Assembly: GCA_029959615.1 (NCBI GenBank)
Contig: JASCOD010000014.1
Coordinates: 1-64,000, forward strand
Source of the DNA: Flavobacteriaceae bacterium PS02338
Lineage (GTDB): Bacteria > Bacteroidota > Bacteroidia > Sphingobacteriales > Sphingobacteriaceae
DNA: 64,000 nucleotides
Reading direction: 5' to 3'
In this document: positions 35,087 to 44,904 of the stretch, piece by piece
Numbering within the stretch: the stretch's first letter is position 1
Layout of the letters: each line of letters starts with the position of its first letter
Notes under the pieces: generated by a model
Told to the model about the DNA's origin: nothing
Seen by the model: only the letters and a program-made list of their open reading frames with translations
The model's database searches: none
Made by a program: the position numbers and the translations under genes

Positions 35087-35473
35087 ATGAAATTTAGTGT
35101 AGATAAGCACGAGAAATATGTAGTGTTGAAATTAGAGGAGCCGAAATTCACTAATGATAACGCACCAGCTTTAAAATCAGAATTCGTGCTTCTAAATACA
35201 GAAGGCTACCGAAACATCGTGTTAGATTTATCAGCGGTTAAGGAGTGTGATGATGCACAAGATTTAAGTGCTTTGCTTGCTGGCGACAGACTTTGTAAAG
35301 CTGCTGATGGTATTTTTATTGCTTGCAGTGTGAATAAAAGTATTGCACAAATTATCCAAATGTCAAACCTTCATCAATCTGTTACGTTTGTTAATAAGTT
35401 AGACGAAGCTACAGACTTGATTTTCATGGAGGAAATTGAGAAGGAGCTTCGTGGAGGAGTAGACAAAGGGTAA
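35087..35473 (+). CDS. STAS-domain protein with altered phosphorylation site
   Basis: The protein is a single STAS domain of 128 residues, like anti-sigma-factor antagonists of the SpoIIAA type. The core strand VLDLSAVKECDDAQDLSALL should contain the phosphorylatable Ser in a DSSG loop, but here the loop reads CDDAQ (54-58), with Asp where the Ser usually sits. It may therefore be a constitutive or non-phosphorylated form. It ends 9 bp before rnz and is co-transcribed with it. TAACCAAA precedes ATG by 11 bp. The partner is unknown. Confidence 0.82.
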   Translation: MKFSVDKHEKYVVLKLEEPKFTNDNAPALKSEFVLLNTEGYRNIVLDLSAVKECDDAQDLSALLAGDRLCKAADGIFIACSVNKSIAQIIQMSNLHQSVTFVNKLDEATDLIFMEEIEKELRGGVDKG

Positions 35474-35482
35474 TATAATTGA

Positions 35483-36394
35483 ATGAAATTTGAAATAACT
35501 ATTTTAGGTAGCGCTTCCGCTACGCCAGTTTATAATAGAAATCCAACAGCGCAATTGCTTAACTGCAATGAGCGGTACTATCTGATTGATTGTGGAGAAG
35601 GTACCCAACAGCAATTGATCAAGTTTGGATTTAAAGCTTCTAAAATAGATTATATATTCATCAGCCATCTACATGGTGATCATTTTTTTGGTTTGGTAGG
35701 TTTGCTTTCAAGTTTACACTTAAACGGACGTGTCAAACCCTTGCATCTTTTTGCTCCGCCAGCACTTAAAGAAATTTTAGAGCTGCAGTTCTTACATTCG
35801 GACACTCGTTTGCGTTATCCGATTAATTATTATTCGATTAACGCTGCAAAACCAGAGGTGATTTTTAGGAACAATGATGTCATTGTGGAGACGATAGTTC
35901 TGAATCATCGTATTCCTTGTACTGGTTTTAAATTTACTGAAAAGAAACGCTTAAGGAAATTGATCGTAGAAAAACTGGAAGAAGACGCTGTTCCTCTAGA
36001 ATATTACCCAATGCTAAAACGCAGTGTAGATGTTGATTTGCCAGACGGAAAAAGTATTAAATATTTAGATTATACCACAGATTCTGCTATACCTAAAGTT
36101 TATTGCTATTGTTCTGATACTATGTACGACGAAAGGTACTTTGCTCAAATAGCAGGTGCAGATACCTTGTACCATGAAGCAACCTTTCTGCATGAAATGT
36201 TAGATAGAGCTAACGAGACACATCATACAACGGCACAGCAGGCAGCAGAAATAGCTAATAAAGTGAATGCCAAAAAGCTTTTGATTGGTCACTTTTCATC
36301 AAGATATAAAACTTTGGAAGCTTTGTTGGAGGAAGCTAAAAGTGGTTTCGATAACACTGAATTGGCTACTGAAGGTAAAACCTTTGAAATCTAA
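35483..36394 (+). CDS. rnz: Ribonuclease Z
   Basis: This is the 303-residue metallo-beta-lactamase-fold endonuclease that trims tRNA 3' ends. The zinc motif HLHGDH is complete (His62, His64, Asp66, His67). Further ligands appear in CSDTMYDE and GHFSSRYKT. The N-terminal ILGSASATP matches the family. The length fits the short RNase Z form. It forms an operon with the STAS gene. Confidence 0.96.
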   Translation: MKFEITILGSASATPVYNRNPTAQLLNCNERYYLIDCGEGTQQQLIKFGFKASKIDYIFISHLHGDHFFGLVGLLSSLHLNGRVKPLHLFAPPALKEILELQFLHSDTRLRYPINYYSINAAKPEVIFRNNDVIVETIVLNHRIPCTGFKFTEKKRLRKLIVEKLEEDAVPLEYYPMLKRSVDVDLPDGKSIKYLDYTTDSAIPKVYCYCSDTMYDERYFAQIAGADTLYHEATFLHEMLDRANETHHTTAQQAAEIANKVNAKKLLIGHFSSRYKTLEALLEEAKSGFDNTELATEGKTFEI

Positions 36395-36466
36395 TTCTTA
36401 CAGAAATATTTCCTTATTATTGCGAGCTTTGTGAAGTAATTTTTGAGAGTAGGATATAGGGTTAAC

Positions 36467-36505
36467 ATAAAAAAGGCGAAGAATTAATTTCTTCGCCTTT
36501 TTTAT
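36467..36505. terminator. Bidirectional terminator between rnz and the MCE gene
   Basis: ATAAAAAAGGCGAAGAA and TTCTTCGCCTTTTTTAT pair around TTAAT. T-runs lie on both strands, and the genes converge here. Confidence 0.93.
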
Positions 36506-36521
36506 ATAGTTAAAAACTAAA

Positions 36522-37475
36522 CTATTTATCTTTTTTATTGCCCCCGCCAAATACAGAGAAGTGTACATAACGTTTAGGATTTGCTTTCAAATCGATCATC
36601 AATGCATCTAAGTTCTTAGCGGAGTTATTAAGGTTGTCGTACATCTGTCTATCATTAATCAAAGCGCCCAAGGTACCTTTTCCACTTTTAACATCAGCTA
36701 TGATAGCTTGCAAATCAGTCATTGCCTTGTTTGCATTATTAACTGTCTGTTCAAAATTTAGTGCGGCTACTTTATCTGTAACGGTATTAAGGTTGTTCAT
36801 TACAGCATCAATTTTAGTACCGTTGTTTTTGAAATTAGCAGTAATTGCTTCTACATTAGATAGGATAGCCGAAAGTTTAGAACTCTCCGAGCCAACCAAA
36901 GCGTCAACTTTCTTAGAAGTGGCTTCTAATGAGCTTAAAGTCCCAGCAATACTGGTAAAGCTGCGGTCAATATTTTTCTGCAAATTAGGATTTAATATGG
37001 TGTTTACACTAGAAAGAATAGAGTCCATTTTGGCGATAATTGCCTCAGCTTTTTTCTGTACTGGTTGAAAAGTTTCCATTAAGCCTTTTTCTACATTTGT
37101 TTGTAAGTAATCGCCATCTTCAGCAAAATTCTTTTCGTTTCCTAACGTCAATACAATTGCTTTACTACCTAATAAATCTGTTCCTTCTAATCTAGCAATA
37201 GTGTTTTTAGGGATTTCGTATTTGCCATTGATTTTCAAGGTGGCTTTAATAGTAGCATCTGGCTGTAGCTCCAGCGCAGCAACTCTACCAATCTGATAAC
37301 CATTTATCAATACGGGTTTAGAAACAGCTAAACCATCAACTTGAGAATAGCGAGCATATAATATCGTTTCGTTAGAAAAAATACTGTTACCCTTTAAAAA
37401 ATTATATCCGATAATGAGTAGGGCAATAGAGAATGCAGCTAATATGCCTACTTTAGTTTCGTTTTTTATTTTCAT
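36522..37475 (-). CDS. MlaD-type MCE family outer-membrane lipid transport protein
   Basis: The protein has 317 residues. One N-terminal transmembrane helix (about 7-25, VGILAAFSIALLIIGYNFL) anchors it in the inner membrane. An MCE domain follows (about 38-115, YARYSQVDGLAVSKPVLING and YQIGRVAALEL). The rest is a long helical region. MCE proteins carry phospholipids between the membranes with an MlaE/MlaF ABC transporter, which is not in the window. It lies downstream of two amidase genes on the same strand. Confidence 0.88.
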   Translation of the reverse strand: MKIKNETKVGILAAFSIALLIIGYNFLKGNSIFSNETILYARYSQVDGLAVSKPVLINGYQIGRVAALELQPDATIKATLKINGKYEIPKNTIARLEGTDLLGSKAIVLTLGNEKNFAEDGDYLQTNVEKGLMETFQPVQKKAEAIIAKMDSILSSVNTILNPNLQKNIDRSFTSIAGTLSSLEATSKKVDALVGSESSKLSAILSNVEAITANFKNNGTKIDAVMNNLNTVTDKVAALNFEQTVNNANKAMTDLQAIIADVKSGKGTLGALINDRQMYDNLNNSAKNLDALMIDLKANPKRYVHFSVFGGGNKKDK

Positions 37476-37577
37476 CTATGTTGTAGCGATTTTTAGTGGG
37501 TAATGGTTTAACATGAACCTGCTAAGCAAATAATGATGTTCGTCTGCTCAAGAAATTCTACGTAATTTTTGATTTAT

Positions 37578-38354
37578 TTAATTTTCTACTTCCTTTTTAT
37601 ATTGTTTAACGGCATTTACTATTGCCATCACTATTTCTTCCTGTCCTTCATCAGAATTGATATATTTTTCCTCATCAGAATTGGAGATGAACCCTATTTC
37701 GGTAAGTACAGATGGCATTGCTGCACGTTGTAATATCAATAATCCTTGCTCTTTAACACCTCTGTTAACCCTTTTGTTTACTTCTGTATAATTTTTTTGG
37801 ATGTAGCTTGCCAAAGCTAAGCTTTTTGAGCGATAAAGAGATTTATATAACGACAACAAGATTGCTTCTTCTGGATCAGTAGGATCATAACTTCCCTTCT
37901 TCTTGTAGTTCTTATCTTTGATGATTTCTTCGTTTTCTTTCAAACCAGCATCCATTTCATTGATACGTCTGTAAGCACCAACGAAGGTTTCAGTGCCCCT
38001 AACATGACCATTTCCAGGAGGCATAGAATTGCAGTGTATAGAGATAAATAAATCTGCTTTGGCATCGTTAGCAATTTCAGCTCTTCGGTACCAATCTACA
38101 TCCACATCTGTTTTACGAGTTTGAATAATTTTAATGCCAGGCAATTCTTCCGATAATTTGTTCCCAAGTTTCAATGCAACTTTTAATGCTACTTCTTTCT
38201 CCCAAGAATATGCACCTTTTGCACCAGGCTTTACACCGCCGTGACCAGCATCAACTACTATCGTTTTGATTTTATAGCCTTGAGCATTTGCATTTGAAAA
38301 TGAAAGAGTTAATAGTAAAAAAGCAAAGTATGTAAGTATGTCTCTTAGTCGCAT
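37578..38354 (-). CDS. N-acetylmuramoyl-L-alanine amidase (Amidase_3), copy 2
   Basis: This is a 258-residue zinc amidase that cleaves the lactyl-amide bond of peptidoglycan during cell separation. A signal peptide ends NANAQ. The zinc His motif is VVDAGHGGVKPG, the second ligand region is DLFISIHCNS, and the catalytic Glu is in VLTEIGFISN. It is a paralogue of the upstream gene, 31 bp away, but lacks that protein's Lys-rich insertion. It is probably transcribed with it. Confidence 0.95.
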   Translation of the reverse strand: MRLRDILTYFAFLLLTLSFSNANAQGYKIKTIVVDAGHGGVKPGAKGAYSWEKEVALKVALKLGNKLSEELPGIKIIQTRKTDVDVDWYRRAEIANDAKADLFISIHCNSMPPGNGHVRGTETFVGAYRRINEMDAGLKENEEIIKDKNYKKKGSYDPTDPEEAILLSLYKSLYRSKSLALASYIQKNYTEVNKRVNRGVKEQGLLILQRAAMPSVLTEIGFISNSDEEKYINSDEGQEEIVMAIVNAVKQYKKEVEN

Positions 38355-38385
38355 TTAGTCGTGTTTTGCACAAAAGTACAAATTA

Positions 38386-39261
38386 TTAGATTTCTACACT
38401 CAATTTATATGCCTGAATAGCTTTTAGTAAACAATTGGTAATTTCTATTTGTCCAGCTTCTGAATTCATGTAGTCTTCTTCTGTAGGATTAGAGATAAAA
38501 CCTATCTCAGTAAGTACAGCAGGCATTCCAGCTCGGGCTAAAACTGCTAAACTTTTTTCTTGTACACCTCTGTTAACTCTGCCTACATTAACATATTGGT
38601 CTTGTATAAATTTTGCAAACTTTAAGCTTTGCGTTCTAAATGTATTTTTCATTAAAGATAAAAGGATGGCACTTTCAGGATCGTTTGCGTCAAAGCCTTC
38701 GTAGTTTTCTTTATAGTTTTCCTCTAAAAACATCGATGCGTTTTCCCTTTTAATAGCTTCGTCTTGTTCATCTATTCTTCCACTACCCGATACAAATGTC
38801 TCTGTACCTCTGGTAGAAGTGCTTTTTGCGTGTCTAGTCTTATAGATTGGAACTTTTTTGCCTTTTTTACGAGTGTAACCGCTGATATATCGTTGTGTGA
38901 AAACGGGCATGTCGTTACAATGGATAGAAATGAAAAGATCAGCCTTTACCTGATTTGCTAAGCCAATTCTTTCGTACAATGGAATAAAGACGTCTTCTGT
39001 TCGGGTATAAACTACTTTTACGTCCTTTATATTTTCTTCAATTAATTTGCCTAAGCGTAAGGCTGTTTTTAATGCCACATCTTTTTCTGTAGAATAAGCA
39101 CCTCTGGTCATGCCATCTTTGCCTCCATGACCAGCATCAATAACAATTGTTTTTATTTTGTATTGCTGTGCAAATAACTGATTATCAATTATTAATATGA
39201 AAAAAAGCGAAATTAGTGCGATCAATATTTGTTTTGCTCTGTTCAATGGTATATTTTTCAT
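38386..39261 (-). CDS. N-acetylmuramoyl-L-alanine amidase (Amidase_3), copy 1
   Basis: The 291-residue peptidoglycan amidase starts at ATG 39261. An upstream in-frame start at 39336 would put 25 residues before the signal peptide and run into the lptD leader. A signal peptide ends QLFAQ. Zinc/catalytic motifs are VIDAGHGGKDG, DLFISIHCND and VLTEIGFISN. Between them sits a basic insertion (YTRKKGKKVPIYKTRHAKS) not found in its paralogue. Tandem amidases next to an MCE gene and opposite lptD make this an envelope-biogenesis block. Confidence 0.95.
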   Translation of the reverse strand: MKNIPLNRAKQILIALISLFFILIIDNQLFAQQYKIKTIVIDAGHGGKDGMTRGAYSTEKDVALKTALRLGKLIEENIKDVKVVYTRTEDVFIPLYERIGLANQVKADLFISIHCNDMPVFTQRYISGYTRKKGKKVPIYKTRHAKSTSTRGTETFVSGSGRIDEQDEAIKRENASMFLEENYKENYEGFDANDPESAILLSLMKNTFRTQSLKFAKFIQDQYVNVGRVNRGVQEKSLAVLARAGMPAVLTEIGFISNPTEEDYMNSEAGQIEITNCLLKAIQAYKLSVEI

Positions 39262-39317
39262 TAATTTTGAACGTTTTGTGGTAAAGATTATTGCAAAATA
39301 AACATTCACACACAAAT

Positions 39318-42020
39318 TTGAAACTTTTACAGACACTCATTTTTTCAACTTTTTTAGTGTTGTTAGCCCTATCGGCTGATACTAAAGTTTTTGCATCGGC
39401 TCCTGCCGGATTTTTTCAGACTTTGCCGAAACAAACTGATACCGTAAAACGGGATACTACCAAAAAACCAATGAAAAAAAGCGGCCTCGATTCGAAGTTG
39501 GAATATTATGCCAAAGATTCGGTGGTGGTAGATAAAGCAAATCAAATTCAGTATTTGTATGGTGGTGCACGTGTTAAGTACGAAGGATTAGAATTGGACG
39601 CAGATTTCATCAGATTTGATAGTAAAAACAAATTGATTTTCGCCAGAGGCAGTACCAACGATAAAGGTAAATATTTAGGCCGGCCAATTTTTAAGACTGA
39701 TGGGCAAGGATCTTCCATGGCAGATTCGTTAAGTTATAACATACAAGCTGGCAATGGTATTGTGCATGGCGTTTTTACAGAGCAAGAAGGAGGCTTCTTT
39801 TCTGGTGGTAAAACAAAAATGCAACCAGATAACGAGTTTCACGTTTCTGGTACTACTTATAGTACATGTAACTTGCCGCATCCACATTTTGGTATTTATA
39901 TCACAAAGGGCATTGCAACAGAGAAGCATATCATAACGGGTCCGGTATACATGAAGTTTGAGGATATCCCTATGCCATTGGGGTTGCCCTTCGCTTTTTT
40001 TCCAAAACCTAATAAAAAATCATCAGGTTTTATACTGCCAACGCCAGGAGAAGACGCCACTAGAGGTTTCTCTTTATTGGGTGGGGGGTATTATATGGCC
40101 TTTAATGATTATATGGATGCTAGGTTGCTTACTAACGTTTTTACCAACGGCTCTTATGATTTAACACTAACTTCTAATTATACCAAAAGATATAAGTATA
40201 ACGGAAATTTCAATCTAAATTATTCCAGTACCCGTAATGGTTTAGAGGGAACACCTCAGTACGAGCCAGTGAAAACCATCCAGATTGGTTGGAACCATAG
40301 TCAAGGTGCTAACGCTAAGCCCGGAACCACTTTTAGTGCTTCGGTAAATGCAGGTTCTACGAGGTATAACGAGATAACCGCTGGTGGTGGGACTTACGAT
40401 CCCAATAGGTTTTTACAGAATAACATGAGTTCAAGTATCTCTTATGGGAGAGTATTTGGTGATGGCCTGTTCAATTTTACTTCTGCACTTAGGCACCAAC
40501 AGGAAAACGTGAGTAGAACTATCAGTTTAACTTTACCAGATATCAGTTTAAACATGACAACTATCAGTCCTTTTGCTTCAAAGAAGCAAGTAGGCGATCA
40601 AAAATGGTATCAAAAACTGACATTGGGATATAGCATGAATGCTACAAATTCGATCAATACTACAGAAGATCAATTGTTTGCTCCAGGAGGATTTAACAAA
40701 TTTACCGGTGGAGTAGATCATAACGTTCCTATTAGTTTGCCATTTACTGTGGCTAATTATCTAAATTTTACATCAAGTATAAATTACTCCGAAAGATGGG
40801 ATTTCAAGACTGTTCATAAAAGATTTATTAGAAACAGTTCGGGTTTTGAGGAACGAATAGATACCCTTAATGGATTTAAACGAGGTGGTAGATACAATAT
40901 AAGTTCTGGCGTATCGACAAAGGCTTATGGTGTAAAACAATTTAAAGGTGATGGAGCACTGAGAGCTATCAGGCATATCATTACGCCAACTGTAAGTCTG
41001 AGTTATTCTCCAGATTTTTCGGATGAGCGATATGGCTACTACGAAAATGCGATGTATTATACTGATGATCTTAGACCTGGTATGAGTGTGCCTACCGGAG
41101 AGTTTGTTTATGAAAATGGCGCCATTAAAAAATATTCTGTGTTCTCTAGTGGTTGGGGCTCTCAGGGCAAAAACGGAAGTATTAATTTTGCTGTAGATAA
41201 TAACGTTGAGTTGAAAGTTAGGAACAGAAAGGACACGACGGGTACTGGCGAAAGAAAACTTGCTATTCTACAAGGTTTGAGCTTTAGCAGTAGTTATAAC
41301 TTTTTCAAGAACTTTCAAAAATTGAGTCCAATAACTTTTAGTGGTCGTTCGCAATTCACTGAAAAATTAGGTATAACCTTTGGTGGTACTTTCAGTCCTT
41401 ATTTAGTAGAAAATGTTCCTTTAACCACTGGTATCGGAGCAAATCAGATTACTACTTACTCATATCAAGAAGTAGATAAATATGTATGGAAAGATGGTAA
41501 ATTGCCTAGATTAACCAACTTTAGTCTTTCTTTTGATTATAGTTTAAATCCTGAAGCATTCAAAAAAAGGAACGAGAATATTGATAAAATAAATCAAAAT
41601 AATCCGCCTGCAACCAGAACCCAAGAACAAATAGATCAATTAAATGCCATTAGTAAAGATCCAAATGCTTTCGTAGATTTCAATATACCTTGGAACTTTA
41701 CTTTTTCTTACAGCTTTAATTACAATAATATGTTGGGTAGACCTGAAAGTAGAAATGTAAACAACACGCTCAATTTTAATGGTGATTTTAACCTCACCTC
41801 AAAATGGAAAATTCAATATACATCAGGTTATGATTTTAAGGCTAAAAATTTATCTCAAACTTCTTTCTCCATATATAGAGACCTGCATTGTTGGGATTTT
41901 AGTGCAAATTGGATACCTTTTGGTACCTATCAAAGTTATTCTATAGATATTAAGGTTAAGGCCTCTGTTTTGCAAGATTTAAAATTGAGCAAACGTAAAG
42001 GTTATTACACTACCTATTAA
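39318..42020 (+). CDS. lptD: LptD-like LPS-assembly outer-membrane protein
   Basis: This 900-residue protein inserts lipopolysaccharide into the outer membrane. No ATG precedes the signal peptide. TTG 39318 gives a standard start (MKLLQTLIFSTFLVLL), while TTG 39291 would add nine residues. An OstA/LptD N-terminal beta-jellyroll region follows (NQIQYLYGGARVKYEGLELD, about 80-190). A large beta-barrel (GFILPTPGEDATRGFSLLGG onward) completes it. It is transcribed divergently from the amidase, 56 bp apart. cinA follows after 12 bp. Confidence 0.88.
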   Translation: MKLLQTLIFSTFLVLLALSADTKVFASAPAGFFQTLPKQTDTVKRDTTKKPMKKSGLDSKLEYYAKDSVVVDKANQIQYLYGGARVKYEGLELDADFIRFDSKNKLIFARGSTNDKGKYLGRPIFKTDGQGSSMADSLSYNIQAGNGIVHGVFTEQEGGFFSGGKTKMQPDNEFHVSGTTYSTCNLPHPHFGIYITKGIATEKHIITGPVYMKFEDIPMPLGLPFAFFPKPNKKSSGFILPTPGEDATRGFSLLGGGYYMAFNDYMDARLLTNVFTNGSYDLTLTSNYTKRYKYNGNFNLNYSSTRNGLEGTPQYEPVKTIQIGWNHSQGANAKPGTTFSASVNAGSTRYNEITAGGGTYDPNRFLQNNMSSSISYGRVFGDGLFNFTSALRHQQENVSRTISLTLPDISLNMTTISPFASKKQVGDQKWYQKLTLGYSMNATNSINTTEDQLFAPGGFNKFTGGVDHNVPISLPFTVANYLNFTSSINYSERWDFKTVHKRFIRNSSGFEERIDTLNGFKRGGRYNISSGVSTKAYGVKQFKGDGALRAIRHIITPTVSLSYSPDFSDERYGYYENAMYYTDDLRPGMSVPTGEFVYENGAIKKYSVFSSGWGSQGKNGSINFAVDNNVELKVRNRKDTTGTGERKLAILQGLSFSSSYNFFKNFQKLSPITFSGRSQFTEKLGITFGGTFSPYLVENVPLTTGIGANQITTYSYQEVDKYVWKDGKLPRLTNFSLSFDYSLNPEAFKKRNENIDKINQNNPPATRTQEQIDQLNAISKDPNAFVDFNIPWNFTFSYSFNYNNMLGRPESRNVNNTLNFNGDFNLTSKWKIQYTSGYDFKAKNLSQTSFSIYRDLHCWDFSANWIPFGTYQSYSIDIKVKASVLQDLKLSKRKGYYTTY

Positions 42021-42032
42021 ACATTAACATAG

Positions 42033-43289
42033 ATGCTGGCGGAAATTATAACTATTGGCGATGAGATACTCATTGGCCAGATTGTAGATACCAATTCAGC
42101 TTGGATGGCTACAGAATTGAATAAAATAGGAGTGAAAATTAAACAGATCACTTCTATTTCTGACGAAGCAGGACATATCGTGGCCGCTTTAAATGAAGCT
42201 CAAGAACGTGCTGATATTATCTTAATTACAGGTGGTTTAGGTCCTACAAAAGATGATGTAACTAAAATTACACTGGCTAATTATTTTAATATGCCACTTA
42301 AGTTGGACGAAGCGACACTTGCACACGTAAAACAGTTTTTCGAAAAGCTTAACAGGCCAATGATTGAGGCTAACATCAAGCAAGCTGAAGTGCCAGATGG
42401 TTGTACGGTGATTACAAACAAAAACGGTACTGCTCCATGTATGTGGTTTGAGCATAATGACAAAATCATTGTTTCTATGCCAGGTGTGCCATTTGAAATG
42501 AAATATTTAATGGAGGATGAGATTATTCCTCGAATTAAGAAAGCGTTCAAACTCCCTTTTATAGTTCATCAAAGTATTCTCACTGCTGGCTTAGGTGAAT
42601 CTTTTTTGGCAGAACAGATAGCGGATCTGGAAGAGGCATTGCCCTCGCATATTAAATTAGCCTACCTGCCAAAATTAGATCAGGTAAGGTTGCGATTGAG
42701 TGCTTCTGGTATCAATGAAGATGCACTGTTGGCAGAAATTGCTTTACATACTAATAAAATTGTGGAAAGGCTTGAGAAGCATGTGGTGCTAACTGAGGAC
42801 TTGCCTTTTGAAAAAGCTATTCTCAATTTAATGGGCAAGCATAAGTTGACTCTTTCACTGGCTGAAAGTTGTACTGGTGGATACATCTCTCATCTATTTA
42901 CGCAACATCCAGGTTCTTCAACTGTATTTCAAGGGGGCGGAGTAACCTATTCCAATGCATTGAAGCAATTATTGTTGGGTGTAAAAGAGGAAACACTAGA
43001 TGAGTTTGGTGCAGTTAGTGAGCAAACAGCAAAGGAAATGGCTATAGGTGCAGTAGCGAACTTCAAAACGGATTATGCAATTGCAGTTACTGGTATTGCA
43101 GGTCCAGATGGAGGTTCGGTAGATAAGCCAGTTGGCACAGTTTGGGTAGCCGTTGCTAGTAAAACCCAAGTGAAGGCAAAAATGTATAAATTTGCCAGCC
43201 AGCGTTTGCAAAATATAGAACGATCGGCTATGGCTGCTATGATGATGCTTTTTTTGCAGTTGAAACAAGATTTGAATGTAAAGCCCTAA
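42033..43289 (+). CDS. cinA: CinA: competence/damage-inducible protein, nicotinamide-nucleotide amidase
   Basis: The protein has 418 residues. The N-terminal molybdopterin-binding-like domain (1-170; EIITIGDEILIGQIVDTNSAW, LITGGLGPTKDD) has ADP-ribose pyrophosphatase activity in studied members. The C-terminal CinA deamidase domain (about 255-415; LSLAESCTGGYISHLFT, GIAGPDGGS, VGTVWVAV) converts nicotinamide mononucleotide to nicotinate mononucleotide. It is the full two-domain form. It lies 12 bp after lptD and probably shares that transcript. Confidence 0.96.
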   Translation: MLAEIITIGDEILIGQIVDTNSAWMATELNKIGVKIKQITSISDEAGHIVAALNEAQERADIILITGGLGPTKDDVTKITLANYFNMPLKLDEATLAHVKQFFEKLNRPMIEANIKQAEVPDGCTVITNKNGTAPCMWFEHNDKIIVSMPGVPFEMKYLMEDEIIPRIKKAFKLPFIVHQSILTAGLGESFLAEQIADLEEALPSHIKLAYLPKLDQVRLRLSASGINEDALLAEIALHTNKIVERLEKHVVLTEDLPFEKAILNLMGKHKLTLSLAESCTGGYISHLFTQHPGSSTVFQGGGVTYSNALKQLLLGVKEETLDEFGAVSEQTAKEMAIGAVANFKTDYAIAVTGIAGPDGGSVDKPVGTVWVAVASKTQVKAKMYKFASQRLQNIERSAMAAMMMLFLQLKQDLNVKP

Positions 43290-43303
43290 AAAGCGTATTT
43301 TTG
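43272..43303 (+). promoter_or_regulatory. Promoter for the E2 acyltransferase gene
   Basis: TTG (43272-43274), 21 bp, then TATTTTTG (43296-43303) fit the Bacteroidota consensus. The upstream box lies inside the end of cinA. The start codon is 34 bp downstream. Confidence 0.6.
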
Positions 43304-43337
43304 TCTGTTAACCTAAATTTACATTAACATAAAATAT

Positions 43338-44693
43338 ATGGCTCAATACGAATTGTTATTGCCTAAAATGGGAGAAAGTGTCGCCGAAGCAACCATTATC
43401 AAATGGACTAAACAGCCTGGTGATCACATTGGCTTGGATGATACCATTTTAGAGATTGCCACTGATAAGGTAGATTCAGAAGTGCCTTCACCAGTGGAAG
43501 GTAAATTGGTGAAACATTTATTCGCAGCAGATGATGTGGTTCAGGTAGGTGCGGTGATTGCTATTATAGAGGTAGAAGGAGCTGGAGAAGTACAAGTTAA
43601 GGCTCCGGAGCCAGAAATAATTGTAGAAATAAAAGAGGAATCTGCTGTTGAAACTTCAATCCCAGGTATTGGTCAGTTACCAACAGAAACTAAAAACCTA
43701 GAGTTAACCAACGTCGATTTTAAATCATCAGATCGGTTCTATTCGCCTTTGGTAAGAAATATTGCCAAAGAAGAAGGAATTGCTATTGAAGAGCTAGATA
43801 GTATCAAAGGTTCTGGCGCTGACGGTCGATTAACGAAAGAAGATTTACTTCAACATATTCAGGCAAAAAAAGGCGGAAGTCCTTCTAGAATTAGTGATAC
43901 TTTGGTGCAAGCGAAAGTGGAGATAGCGCCTAGTCAAGAGAAGGTGTCATCACCGGCTCCGGTTGCTGCTAGTGTAAGCGGTAGTGATGAGATCATTGAA
44001 ATGGATAGAATGCGTAAGCTTATTTCTGACCATATGGTGATGAGTAAGCAGACTTCACCTCACGTAACTTCTTTTGTAGAAGCTGATGTTACCAATTTAG
44101 TGCTGTGGCGTAACAAAGTGAAGAAAACTTTTGAGCAACGTGAAAATGAAAAAATTACTTTTACACCAATCTTTGTTGAAGCGGTAGCAAGAGCAATTAA
44201 AGATTTTCCAATGGTCAATGTTTCTGTAAATGGAACGCAAATCATCAAGAAGAAAGATATTAATATAGGGATGGCTGCAGCCTTACCGTCTGGGAATCTA
44301 ATTGTACCGGTAATTAAAAATGCCGATCAATTAAATTTAGTAGGCTTAACTAAGGCTGTTAATGATTTAGCTAACAGAGCTCGTAATTCTAAATTAAAAC
44401 CAGATGAAACTCAAAATGGAACTTTCACGCTAACTAACGTAGGTTCTTTTGGTAATGTAATGGGTACGCCGATTATTAATCAACCTCAGGTAGCTATTTT
44501 GGCTGTTGGAGCGATAAAAAAGAAGCCCGCAGTTTTAGAAACGGAACATGGTGACGTAATTGCAATTAGACATATGATGTTCCTTTCTCTATCTTACGAT
44601 CATAGGGTGGTAGATGGCGCTTTAGGTGGTTCTTTTGTTCGCAGGGTAGCAGATTATCTAGAGAACTGGGATATCAATAGAGAAATATCGTAG
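43338..44693 (+). CDS. Dihydrolipoamide acyltransferase (E2 of a 2-oxo acid dehydrogenase)
   Basis: The 451-residue E2 has a lipoyl domain (1-78; lipoylated Lys44 in EIATDKVDSEVP). A linker leads to a peripheral-subunit-binding domain (about 133-176; YSPLVRNIAKEEGIAIEELD, GSGADGRLTKEDLL). The catalytic core (about 215-448) contains SYDHRVVDGALGG with the active-site His and Asp. The single lipoyl domain and core sequence suit a branched-chain or general 2-oxo acid E2. No E1 or E3 gene is adjacent, so the complex cannot be fixed. Confidence 0.92.
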   Translation: MAQYELLLPKMGESVAEATIIKWTKQPGDHIGLDDTILEIATDKVDSEVPSPVEGKLVKHLFAADDVVQVGAVIAIIEVEGAGEVQVKAPEPEIIVEIKEESAVETSIPGIGQLPTETKNLELTNVDFKSSDRFYSPLVRNIAKEEGIAIEELDSIKGSGADGRLTKEDLLQHIQAKKGGSPSRISDTLVQAKVEIAPSQEKVSSPAPVAASVSGSDEIIEMDRMRKLISDHMVMSKQTSPHVTSFVEADVTNLVLWRNKVKKTFEQRENEKITFTPIFVEAVARAIKDFPMVNVSVNGTQIIKKKDINIGMAAALPSGNLIVPVIKNADQLNLVGLTKAVNDLANRARNSKLKPDETQNGTFTLTNVGSFGNVMGTPIINQPQVAILAVGAIKKKPAVLETEHGDVIAIRHMMFLSLSYDHRVVDGALGGSFVRRVADYLENWDINREIS

Positions 44694-44718
44694 ACTTCTA
44701 TTTGAATGATATAAATCG

Positions 44719-44750
44719 AGCTTCGCAGGGTTTTCTTGCGGAGCTTTTTT
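44719..44750 (+). terminator. Terminator after the E2 gene
   Basis: AGCTTCGCA, loop GGGTTTTCT and TGCGGAGCT (one wobble) are followed by six Ts, 25 bp past the stop. Confidence 0.87.
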
Positions 44751-44904
44751 ATTTTCAGCTAGAGATATGCACTTCTCGTTGTTGTAAATATAGGTAAATG
44801 GGAAGTTTAAAGGTAGAAACCTGATTCTTCATGTGTATCTCTTTATGCTAAAATCTTATTTAGATAAGGCAAAATAGCGCAGTAGTACATGCTTTACCTT
44901 TGGT

